Assembly: GCA_028868305.1 (NCBI GenBank)
Contig: JAGWUS010000015.1
Span: 1 to 60,888 of the forward strand
DNA length: 60,888 nt
Direction of reading: 5' to 3'
Origin: Burkholderiales bacterium
Lineage (GTDB): Bacteria; Pseudomonadota; Gammaproteobacteria; Burkholderiales; Burkholderiaceae_C
Under the pieces are notes generated by a model. The model had not been told where the DNA came from. It was given only the letters and a program-made list of their open reading frames with translations, and did not search any database. The translations under genes and the position numbers were made by a program. Below are positions 51,229 to 58,485 of this stretch, piece after piece (position 1 is the first letter of the stretch; each line of letters opens with the position of its first letter).

Positions 51229-52101
51229 ATGTATAAAAACTCTGCGGATATTTCTTCACGTGAGGTTCCTTTTGTTACCGTGATCGTCGCGGTGTATAAC
51301 GGTGCCGCGACGCTAAAGCAGTGCATCGACAGCGTCGCTTCACAAACATTTCGTGACATTGAGTTAATCGTGGTCGATGGGGGTTCAACCGACGGCACTG
51401 TAGGCCTGCTAGTTGCCAATGCCTCGAAATTGAGTTATTGGATATCCGAGCCAGACAAGGGAATCTATGACGCCTGGAATAAAGGATTGCAGCACGCCAC
51501 CGGAGACTGGATTCTTTTTCTAGGCTCAGATGATTATCTTTATGACGAACGCGTTTTGGAGTCGATGGTTCCGCATTTAGAGACGCTGCCGAGCAATATT
51601 CGTATTGCTTATGGCCAAGTGTTGATCGTGAACAAGACTGGACATGCCCTCTATGCTATCGGGGCTCCTTGGCATACGATAAAAAAGAGATTCAGGCAAG
51701 TCATGTGTATTCCGCACACGGGGACACTGCATCATCGTACTTTGTTCGACCAACATGGTAATTTCGATAGCTCATATCGTATTGCTGGTGACTACGAGTT
51801 TTTGTTGCGGGAACTGAAGCAGGCGGACGCTTCTTTTATTGAGAACAATATTGTTGCAGCTATGCGAGTTGGAGGAGTCGGAAGCGATCCGTCTAATGGT
51901 ATTCGGGTAATGCGGGAAACGAGGCGTGCCGCTCGGGTTCACGGCAGGCTATTTCCAGGGAGGTACTGGCTCATGGCGGTTATGAGCATTTACTTCCGGG
52001 CGGTTTTGTGGGATTTTTTGGGAGATAGGCAATCCAGAAGACTGTTGGATTTTGCTCGCAGAGTCTTCAAGGGAAAGCCAGCGTATTGGACCAAGACGTA
52101 A
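51229..52101 (+). CDS. GT2-family glycosyltransferase, paralogue A
   Basis: 290-aa inverting GT-A enzyme: VTVIVAVYNGAATLKQCIDS, LIVVDGGSTDGTVGLL, ISEPDKGIYDAWNKGLQHA, GDWILFLGSDDYLYD (DxD-type) and RIAGDYEFLLRELK. Shares most of its sequence and its C-terminal KPAYWTKT end with the following gene, so they are tandem paralogues. Intermediate base composition. Preceded by a 161-base interval (51068-51228) without a recognisable gene. Confidence 0.88.
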   Translation: MYKNSADISSREVPFVTVIVAVYNGAATLKQCIDSVASQTFRDIELIVVDGGSTDGTVGLLVANASKLSYWISEPDKGIYDAWNKGLQHATGDWILFLGSDDYLYDERVLESMVPHLETLPSNIRIAYGQVLIVNKTGHALYAIGAPWHTIKKRFRQVMCIPHTGTLHHRTLFDQHGNFDSSYRIAGDYEFLLRELKQADASFIENNIVAAMRVGGVGSDPSNGIRVMRETRRAARVHGRLFPGRYWLMAVMSIYFRAVLWDFLGDRQSRRLLDFARRVFKGKPAYWTKT

Positions 52102-52114
52102 TCCACGCATTCCA

Positions 52115-52969
52115 ATGAATTTCGGCCGCCCAAAGTCCTTAATTAGTGTCATCGTTGCCGTATATAACGGTGCCGCTACGCTGCAGCAGTGCATTGACAG
52201 CGTAGTCTCACAAACATATCAAGACGTTGAGTTGATTGTCATTGACGGTGGTTCAACCGACGGCACTGTCGACCTGCTGGTTACCAACGCCTCGAAGCTG
52301 GGCTATTGGGTATCCGAGCCCGACAAAGGCATTTACAACGCATGGAACAAAGCTCTGCGCCATACCAATGGCGAGTGGGTCTGCTTCCTGGGTGCGGACG
52401 ATTACCTCTGGAGCAACGATGCAATGGCCAGGATGGCCGAGGTGTTAAAGACTTTGCCCCCAGAGACGCAAATCGCCTATGGACAGGTCATGTTGCTGGG
52501 GTTGGACGATGCGCCGCTGTACTTGGTCGGCGAGCCCTATAACATCAAGGCAGGGCAGCGTGTTGACGTTATGGGCATGCCGCCGCACCCTGGTTTGATG
52601 CATCGCCGAGCAGTGTTTGAGGAGCGTGGCGGCTTTGATGAGAGCTTCCGGATTGCAGGCGATACCGAGTTGCTGCTGCGCGAACTGCAGCGCGCCCCTG
52701 CGCGCTTTGTTCCTGGCGTGATAGTTGCCGGAATGCGGCAGGGGGGTATCAGCAGCAAGCCAGCGAATGTTCTCAAGTCACTGCAAGAGCTCCGGCGTAT
52801 TCAGCGCAAGCACGGAATCCGCTGGTCCGGTGTGCCCTTGACCCTCGCCAGGCTGCGGGCCTCTGTTCGCTGGATCTTGTGGAGTGTGATGGGAGAGCGT
52901 TTTACCAGGCTGGTGCTCGATTTCGGTCGCAAGGTTTTGGGTAAGCCCGCGTACTGGACGCGGACGTGA
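52115..52969 (+). CDS. GT2-family glycosyltransferase, paralogue B
   Basis: 284 aa, same fold as paralogue A: ISVIVAVYNGAATLQQCIDS, VIDGGSTDGTVDLL, VSEPDKGIYNAWNKALRH, CFLGADDYLW and RIAGDTELLLRELQ, ending LGKPAYWTRT. Native-like GC-rich codon use, unlike its twin. Start at 52115 because the ATG opens just after the twin's stop (13 bases) and the longer frame overlaps it. Its stop overlaps the next gene's GTG. Confidence 0.9.
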   Translation: MNFGRPKSLISVIVAVYNGAATLQQCIDSVVSQTYQDVELIVIDGGSTDGTVDLLVTNASKLGYWVSEPDKGIYNAWNKALRHTNGEWVCFLGADDYLWSNDAMARMAEVLKTLPPETQIAYGQVMLLGLDDAPLYLVGEPYNIKAGQRVDVMGMPPHPGLMHRRAVFEERGGFDESFRIAGDTELLLRELQRAPARFVPGVIVAGMRQGGISSKPANVLKSLQELRRIQRKHGIRWSGVPLTLARLRASVRWILWSVMGERFTRLVLDFGRKVLGKPAYWTRT

Positions 52970-54024
52970 ACGCATCTAGTTCCGTGAAGCGCACAAAAAA
53001 AAATTCGCTCGATTTGCTGAGGCTTGTGGCCGCCACACTGGTGCTTTACAGCCACCAGTTTGCGCTACTCGGGGCACCGGACCCGTCTTTCTTTGGCTGG
53101 AACACCTTTGGTGGCGCAGGGGTAACCATATTCTTCTTTCTGAGTGGCATGCTGGTCTGGTCCAGTTGGGACCGAGACCCGGACTGGGGTCGTTTTTTTT
53201 ACCGGCGCTCCCTGCGGATTTTTCCGGCGCTATGGGTGGCAGTGGCACTGACTGTTTTGCTACTGGGGCCGCTTGTTTCCACCTTGCCTTGGCAGCAGTA
53301 CTTTGGAACGATGGAAACTTGGCGCTATTTCACAACGGCAGCGTTCATCAATCAGCACAACTTGCCAGGAGTGTTTACGGAGAATTTCTACCCGCGGGTG
53401 GTCAATGGCTCGCTATGGACGCTCCCGGTAGAGTTTTTGTGTTACGTCTCGGTAGCGATGGTGGGCAGCCTCAGGCGGGCTCCCAAAGGTGTAACGATTG
53501 CAGTGAATCTGCTCATTTTGGTGCTGCTGGCTTCCTGGGGGCCGCTGCTCACTGGCGCGCGCTTTTCGCCGCATTTTGAAATGATTGCGGTCTTTTGGTG
53601 GGGAGTCCTGTACGGTTATTGCATGCTAGCACCGTGGCGAATGACGCCAGATAACAAGATGGCGTTGTCCCTGGCCATGTTGGCTTTTCTGTTTTTTGCG
53701 TTTGTGGGGGAGCGCAGCTTTGACCGGGCGGCTATGCTGGCATGCGCAGCCTGTCTGGTGCACATCGCGTGCAGGGTTTCAGTGGGAGCCAGGCTGACAG
53801 ATCGCGTGGGAGATCTTTCTTACGGCATGTATATTTTTGCTTTCCCGGTGCAACAAATGGTGGTGTACTGGGGCCGTGGGCAGAACTGGAGTTGGGGCCT
53901 GCATTTTTGCCTGTCGATGCTTGGGACGACCCTGCTGGCCTACGCCTCCTGGCATCTGGTCGAAAGCTGGGCTTTGCGTTACAAGCCGAAGACCGAAAGA
54001 CCACTGAAGACACCCGCCGCATGA
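52966..54024 (+). CDS. OafA-like acyltransferase 3 family, O-antigen acetylase
   Basis: 352-aa inner-membrane enzyme with about ten helices that transfers an acyl (usually acetyl) group onto polysaccharide hydroxyls. Starts SLDLLRLVAATLVLYSHQFAL with the catalytic-type His after the first helix, then FFFLSGMLVWSSW and FYRRSLRIFPALW (R-x10-H/arginine motif of the family). GTG start overlapping the previous stop (GTGA), and its own stop overlaps the next ATG (ATGA). Confidence 0.9.
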   Translation: MNASSSVKRTKKNSLDLLRLVAATLVLYSHQFALLGAPDPSFFGWNTFGGAGVTIFFFLSGMLVWSSWDRDPDWGRFFYRRSLRIFPALWVAVALTVLLLGPLVSTLPWQQYFGTMETWRYFTTAAFINQHNLPGVFTENFYPRVVNGSLWTLPVEFLCYVSVAMVGSLRRAPKGVTIAVNLLILVLLASWGPLLTGARFSPHFEMIAVFWWGVLYGYCMLAPWRMTPDNKMALSLAMLAFLFFAFVGERSFDRAAMLACAACLVHIACRVSVGARLTDRVGDLSYGMYIFAFPVQQMVVYWGRGQNWSWGLHFCLSMLGTTLLAYASWHLVESWALRYKPKTERPLKTPAA

Positions 54025-54845
54025 CCGCAACCGCTTCCGTCTCCGCAGTGATTCCCTGTTTCCGGTGCGTCCGGACGCTGGAGCGCGCGGTCGCCTCGGT
54101 TGCCGGGCAAACCGTATTGCCGCAGGAACTGATCCTGGTCGATGATGGCAGCGGTGACGAAACACGGGTTCTGATGACGCAACTGCAAAACAGATACCAG
54201 TCGGGTTGGATCAGGCTAGTACTATTGGATACCAACGCTGGGGCAGCTAGTGCACGCAATGCAGGCTGGGACCAGGCGCGGGGGGAATACGTCGCCTTTC
54301 TGGATGCAGATGATGCATGGCACCCGCGCAAGATCGAGCTACAGGTCAAATTCATGGACTCGCATTCCGGCGTTGCGATCTCTGGTCACGGGCATAGGCA
54401 GGTTGAATCCATTCCGGGTACCACGGCGGATATTGATGGTGTGAATTTTGAAGACGTCTCGCCTCTGTATGTACTCTTGAAAAACCCGTTTGTAACGCCG
54501 TCCTTCATGGTGCGCAGGAGCCTTGAAAACCGGTTCCCGTCCGGCAGGCGATTTATGGAAGACCATTTCTTCTTGATGCAGGTGTCCGCTGCGGGGCTCA
54601 GGATTGCAAAAGCGCACACTCCACTGGCCTATATTTTCAAGTCGATTTTCGGCGAATCAGGTTTGAGCGCCGATCTGGTGCGTATGCAAAGCGCGGAACT
54701 GGAGAACTACAGTCTCATGCAGCAGGCTGGGTACCTCTCGGTGGTTTTTGCGCTGGTGCTTAAGGGATACTCGTGGCTCAAATTCTGCCGACGGATGGTC
54801 ATCGTCAAGGGCAGACTGTTCATTCGCGGAAGAAGCAAGTACTAG
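54021..54845 (+). CDS. GT2-family glycosyltransferase
   Basis: 274-aa GT-A enzyme. SAVIPCFRCVRTLERAVASV, LILVDDGSGDET, NAGAASARNAGWDQARGEYV and AFLDADDAWHPRKIELQ are the nucleotide-binding and DxD motifs. The start is set by the ATGA overlap with the acyltransferase; the long upstream open frame is a shadow of that gene. Donor unknown. Confidence 0.88.
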   Translation: MTATASVSAVIPCFRCVRTLERAVASVAGQTVLPQELILVDDGSGDETRVLMTQLQNRYQSGWIRLVLLDTNAGAASARNAGWDQARGEYVAFLDADDAWHPRKIELQVKFMDSHSGVAISGHGHRQVESIPGTTADIDGVNFEDVSPLYVLLKNPFVTPSFMVRRSLENRFPSGRRFMEDHFFLMQVSAAGLRIAKAHTPLAYIFKSIFGESGLSADLVRMQSAELENYSLMQQAGYLSVVFALVLKGYSWLKFCRRMVIVKGRLFIRGRSKY

Positions 54846-54848
54846 GCC

Positions 54849-55754
54849 ATGATTCCCAAATTGATACAAAAGCTGCGCAATTCAGCGCCACTGCGCTCCT
54901 TTCTGCAAGGTCATTTCTTCACCGCCATTCCGCTGCTGTACCGGATTGGACATTTCTATTCGCCAATCGTGCATCCTGAGGATGCGAGGTCGCGCGCAGC
55001 CCATTTATGGAAGAACCAGGATGAAATGGCGGGAGTTGATTTGCGACCGCAGGCGCAATTGGAATTACTGAAGCAGTTGGCTGTATATACGGCGTCCATC
55101 GATTACCCGAAAGACAAGCCACCAGTCGGCATAGGCTACTTTTATAGCAATGACCAGTTTCCTGCCCTGGATGCGGAGTTTCTACATGCCATGCTGTGCC
55201 ATCTCTTGCCCAAAACAATGGTTGAGATTGGCAGCGGCTTCTCTTCGTTGATTACGGCCCATGTCAACCAACATATTTTTAAAGGGGCACTGGACTTCAT
55301 CTGTATTGAGCCCTATCCACGAAAATTTTTGACCGATGGTGTTCCTGGCATTAACAGGTTGGTTCAGAAGAAGGTGGAAGTGGTTGAACTGGAGTTCTTT
55401 GATTGTCTGCATGCGGGGGACATTCTTTTTATTGATTCATCGCACGTGTCTAAGACCGGTAGTGATGTGAACTACCTGTTTTTTGAAGTTCTGCCGCGGT
55501 TGCGCCAGGGCGTTTATGTTCATATTCATGATATTTTCCTGCCGGACGAGTATCCCAAGGCATGGGTCATTAATCAGGGGCGCAACTGGAATGAGCAATA
55601 TCTACTGCGGGCGTTTTTGCAATACAACGCAGATTGGGAGGTTGTCTGGGCAGCCCATTTCATGAGCACGCGACATACAAAGGCGGTACAGGAGGTATTT
55701 CCTCGCTACCCAGAAGTGGGTGGCGGTGGTAGTTTCTGGATCCGGAGAAGATGA
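54849..55754 (+). CDS. Class I SAM-dependent methyltransferase
   Basis: 301 aa. N-terminal 75 residues basic and hydrophobic; then FPALDAEFLHAMLCHLLP, MVEIGSGFSSLITAHV (SAM-binding GxGxS), FICIEPYPR, ILFIDSSHVSKTGSDVNYLF and VYVHIHDIFLPDEYP. This is the Methyltransf_24 type, often methylating sugars in polysaccharide loci. Ends in ATGA overlap with the next gene. Confidence 0.85.
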   Translation: MIPKLIQKLRNSAPLRSFLQGHFFTAIPLLYRIGHFYSPIVHPEDARSRAAHLWKNQDEMAGVDLRPQAQLELLKQLAVYTASIDYPKDKPPVGIGYFYSNDQFPALDAEFLHAMLCHLLPKTMVEIGSGFSSLITAHVNQHIFKGALDFICIEPYPRKFLTDGVPGINRLVQKKVEVVELEFFDCLHAGDILFIDSSHVSKTGSDVNYLFFEVLPRLRQGVYVHIHDIFLPDEYPKAWVINQGRNWNEQYLLRAFLQYNADWEVVWAAHFMSTRHTKAVQEVFPRYPEVGGGGSFWIRRR

Positions 55755-56512
55755 ATCAGGCGGAAATTACCCTGTCCGTCGTCAGCCATGGACAGATGGC
55801 CATGATTGCAGCGCTTCTGCAGGATATAGCGGCGAATTGCCAGCAAACGTCGCTGGAAGTCATACTGACCCTGAATGTTCCGGAAGACTTGCCGGCTTCG
55901 CTGGATCAGCTTCCATATCCGGTTTTAATATTGCGCAATGAATCCCCCCTGGGTTTCGGAGAGAATCACAACCGCGCGTTCAAACACGCAAAAGCACCTT
56001 ATTTTTGTGTTATCAACCCAGATATTCGTCTCGCCTCGAATACTTTCCCGTGCTTGATGGACGGTCTGCAAGACCCTTCGTGCGGGGTGATTGCCCCATT
56101 GATTGTGAATGGGGCGGGCGCAATGGAAGACAGTGCGCGCAAATTCCCAACGCCCTTCAAGATACTCTGCAAGGTGTTTGGTGGATGCAGGGGACAGGAT
56201 TACCCGATTGGCAGCACATCACTGGAGCCGGATTGGGTGGGGGGAATGTTCATGGTATTTCGCCGGGATACTTATGCCTTGCTGGGCGGGTTTGACCAGA
56301 AATTCTTTTTGTACTACGAAGATGTGGACTTGTGCGCAAGAATGCGTTTGAAGGGATTGCGTGTGGTAATGACTCCGGGCGTGCAGGCAACGCATCTGGC
56401 CAGACGGAGTAGTCATAACAGTGCTGCCTATTCCTTCATGCATATTCGCAGCATGCTCCGCTTTTTTACATCCATGGTTTTTGTGAAGGTGATGTGGCGC
56501 CGTGCGCGATGA
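55751..56512 (+). CDS. GT2-family glycosyltransferase, WbbL-like
   Basis: 253-aa GT-A enzyme of the rhamnosyltransferase-like branch: SVVSHGQMAMIAALLQDIA, NESPLGFGENHNRAFKHAKA, CVINPDIRL (DxD equivalent) and WVGGMFMVFRRDTYALLGGF with FLYYEDVDLCARMRLKG. Such enzymes often add the second sugar onto the undecaprenyl-linked first sugar. The genes directly downstream (4-reductase and initiating transferase) fit that place in the pathway. ATG overlaps the preceding stop. Confidence 0.88.
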   Translation: MNQAEITLSVVSHGQMAMIAALLQDIAANCQQTSLEVILTLNVPEDLPASLDQLPYPVLILRNESPLGFGENHNRAFKHAKAPYFCVINPDIRLASNTFPCLMDGLQDPSCGVIAPLIVNGAGAMEDSARKFPTPFKILCKVFGGCRGQDYPIGSTSLEPDWVGGMFMVFRRDTYALLGGFDQKFFLYYEDVDLCARMRLKGLRVVMTPGVQATHLARRSSHNSAAYSFMHIRSMLRFFTSMVFVKVMWRRAR

Positions 56513-56516
56513 AGTA

Positions 56517-57464
56517 ATGCCCAAGAAGCCCACGCGGGTTCTGGTGACTGGCGCCAGCGGTTTTCTGGGCCAGGCGCTGTCCCGGCGTTTGCGTGCGGAC
56601 GGGTATCTTGTGACGGCCTTGTCTCGCCATGCACCAACGGTCCCGGAGGAAACTTGGCTTCAGGTGAAACGTTACGAGGACGGTGCGCCCTTACTGGTAG
56701 CGCAGGATTGCGTGGTGCATCTGGCGGCGCGTGTGCACGTCATGAATGATGGGGTGCTGGATCCTCTGGCGGAGTTTCGGGCAGCCAATGTGGATTTGAC
56801 GATCCTTCTGGCGCAGCAGGCCGCACAGGCCGGGGTCCGTCGTTTCATTTTTATCAGTTCGGTCAAAGTTAATGGCGAAGAGACGGCGGCAGATCGACCG
56901 TTTACTGCCGAGGACACGCCCCGACCTCAGGATCCCTATGGGGTTTCCAAAATGGAGGCCGAGCAGGCATTGCGCTCTCTTGCGGTGCAGACGGGAATGG
57001 AAGTCGTCATCATTCGTCCCCCCTTGGTCTATGGCCCAGGGGTGCGTGCCAATTTCGGAGCCCTCCTGCGTGTCGTTGCGCGCGGTGTGCCGCTTCCGTT
57101 TGGTGCCCTCCAAAATCGGCGCAGTCTGGTGGCGCTGGATAATCTGGTCGATTTAATCGCTTGCTGTGTTGACCACCCGAAAGCGTCTGGCCAGACATTT
57201 ATGGTGAGCGATGGCGAAGATCTGTCGACACCGGGTTTGATTCGGCGTATGGCCCAAGCGATGGGTAAACCTGCAAGGCTTTTTGACATGCCCGTCTGGT
57301 TTTTGCGTTTGCTCGGCAAACTGACGGGAAAATCTGATGCCATCCAGCGTTTGTGTGGATACCTGCAGGTGGATATTTCTAAAACAAAAGCAGTGCTTGG
57401 CTGGAAACCACCCATCAGCGTGGACGAAGGCCTTCGACGTGCGACGGTGCAGTGGCCAAAATAA
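56517..57464 (+). CDS. NAD(P)-dependent sugar 4-reductase/epimerase, WbpV/WreQ-like
   Basis: 315-aa short-chain dehydrogenase of the extended type: VLVTGASGFLGQALSRRL, VVHLAARVHVMNDGV, ISSVKVNGE and catalytic YGVSKMEAEQAL. Its place before an initiating sugar-phosphate transferase and near a WbpM-like 4,6-dehydratase matches systems making UDP-N-acetylquinovosamine (wreQ/wreU/wreV in Rhizobium etli; WbpV in Pseudomonas). It would reduce the 4-keto sugar. The start at 56517 was chosen over the GTG at 56502; its TAATG overlap joins it to the next gene. Confidence 0.83.
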   Translation: MPKKPTRVLVTGASGFLGQALSRRLRADGYLVTALSRHAPTVPEETWLQVKRYEDGAPLLVAQDCVVHLAARVHVMNDGVLDPLAEFRAANVDLTILLAQQAAQAGVRRFIFISSVKVNGEETAADRPFTAEDTPRPQDPYGVSKMEAEQALRSLAVQTGMEVVIIRPPLVYGPGVRANFGALLRVVARGVPLPFGALQNRRSLVALDNLVDLIACCVDHPKASGQTFMVSDGEDLSTPGLIRRMAQAMGKPARLFDMPVWFLRLLGKLTGKSDAIQRLCGYLQVDISKTKAVLGWKPPISVDEGLRRATVQWPK

Positions 57465-58024
57465 TGAAGCGCATTTTTGATATGGTTCTGGCGATGATTG
57501 CCGGTCTGATTTTGTTGTTACCACTGGTGGTGACGGCGCTGCTGGTCAAACTGACCTCAAGAGGTCCGGCGCTTTACTGGTCCGACCGAGTGGGTCGCAA
57601 CAACCAGATATTCAGAATGCCAAAGTTCCGCAGCATGCAGGTAGGCACGCCGGCTGTGGCCACGCATTTGTTGACCAACCCGGATACTTACTTAACGCCG
57701 ATCGGCAATTTTCTGCGCAAAAGCAGTCTGGATGAATTGCCGCAACTCTGGAACATACTCAAAGGCGACATGAGTTTTGTAGGGCCAAGGCCGGCATTGT
57801 TCAATCAGCAGGATCTGATTGAATTGCGTACAAAAGCCGGTGTGCACGCATTAACGCCTGGTTTGACCGGCTGGGCCCAGATCAATGGCCGGGACGAACT
57901 CCCCATTCCCCAGAAAGTGGCTCTGGATGTGGAGTATCTGCATCGTTGCTCTATGATTTTTGATATTTACATCATATTCATGACAGCTATGAAAGTGATT
58001 CGCCGTGATGGCATCGTGCATTAA
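57464..58024 (+). CDS. Monotopic phosphoglycosyltransferase (initiating sugar-phosphate transferase)
   Basis: 186-aa bacterial sugar transferase, PglC/WreU-like minimal type. One N-terminal re-entrant hydrophobic helix (about 8-28), then [31 protein letters not shown] (catalytic Asp-Glu), PRPALFNQQ and [16 protein letters not shown]. It transfers a sugar-1-phosphate, probably QuiNAc-1-P given the neighbours, to undecaprenyl phosphate to start the repeat unit. Start shares a base with the previous stop (TAATG). Confidence 0.9.
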   Translation: MKRIFDMVLAMIAGLILLLPLVVTALLVKLTSRGPALYWSDRVGRNNQIFRMPKFRSMQVGTPAVATHLLTNPDTYLTPIGNFLRKSSLDELPQLWNILKGDMSFVGPRPALFNQQDLIELRTKAGVHALTPGLTGWAQINGRDELPIPQKVALDVEYLHRCSMIFDIYIIFMTAMKVIRRDGIVH

Positions 58025-58027
58025 TAT
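58022..58027 (+). promoter_or_regulatory. Possible promoter -10 for the H-NS-like gene
   Basis: TAATAT at 58022-58027, 17 bases after a weak TTCGCC at 57999-58004, lies about 45 bases before the H-NS-like start and overlaps the end of the sugar transferase. It would give the regulator its own expression. Only the AT-rich -10 is convincing. Confidence 0.35.
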
Positions 58028-58069
58028 AAAATAAAGCTTCGTTGGGCTAACCATAACTTGGAGATAAGC

Positions 58070-58441
58070 ATGAGTAATTTGATTGAAATTCAAAGCCAGA
58101 TCGAGAAACTGCAGAAGCAGGCGCAGGATATTCGTTCCAAGGAGTTTGCCAATACGGTGCAGGACATCCTTGCCAAAATGCAGGCTTTTGGCATCACCAT
58201 CAAGGATTTGCAGACTGCCAAACCTGGCAAGTTAGCCAAGTCCGGTCGGGGCAAAGGCAAAGTGGCATTTGTGAAGCCTGCAAAGACCGCCAAAGCGTCA
58301 AAAAAGGCTGGCGCGGTTGTAGCTGCCAAATTCCGTGGCCCCAATGGAGAAACCTGGAGCGGTCGCGGCCTGACGCCCAAGTGGCTGTCAGCACTGGTGG
58401 CGCAGGGGCGGACCAAAGAAGAGTTCGCTATTACCGCGTAA
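58070..58441 (+). CDS. H-NS family nucleoid protein
   Basis: 123 aa. N-terminal coiled-coil oligomerisation part (IEIQSQIEKLQKQAQDIRSK), a Lys/Ala/Pro-rich linker, and the H-NS C-terminal DNA-binding motif KFRGPNGETWSGRGLTPKWL, in which the minor-groove core is GRGL rather than the more usual GRGR. H-NS proteins silence AT-rich, horizontally acquired DNA. The ATG at 58070 has GGAGATAAGC upstream. Located between the initiating transferase and the WbpM-like gene, inside the polysaccharide cluster. Confidence 0.9.
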   Translation: MSNLIEIQSQIEKLQKQAQDIRSKEFANTVQDILAKMQAFGITIKDLQTAKPGKLAKSGRGKGKVAFVKPAKTAKASKKAGAVVAAKFRGPNGETWSGRGLTPKWLSALVAQGRTKEEFAITA

Positions 58442-58485
58442 TACTCGGCCTGATATCCCAGCCTGATCTTCACCGCAGGAACTGA

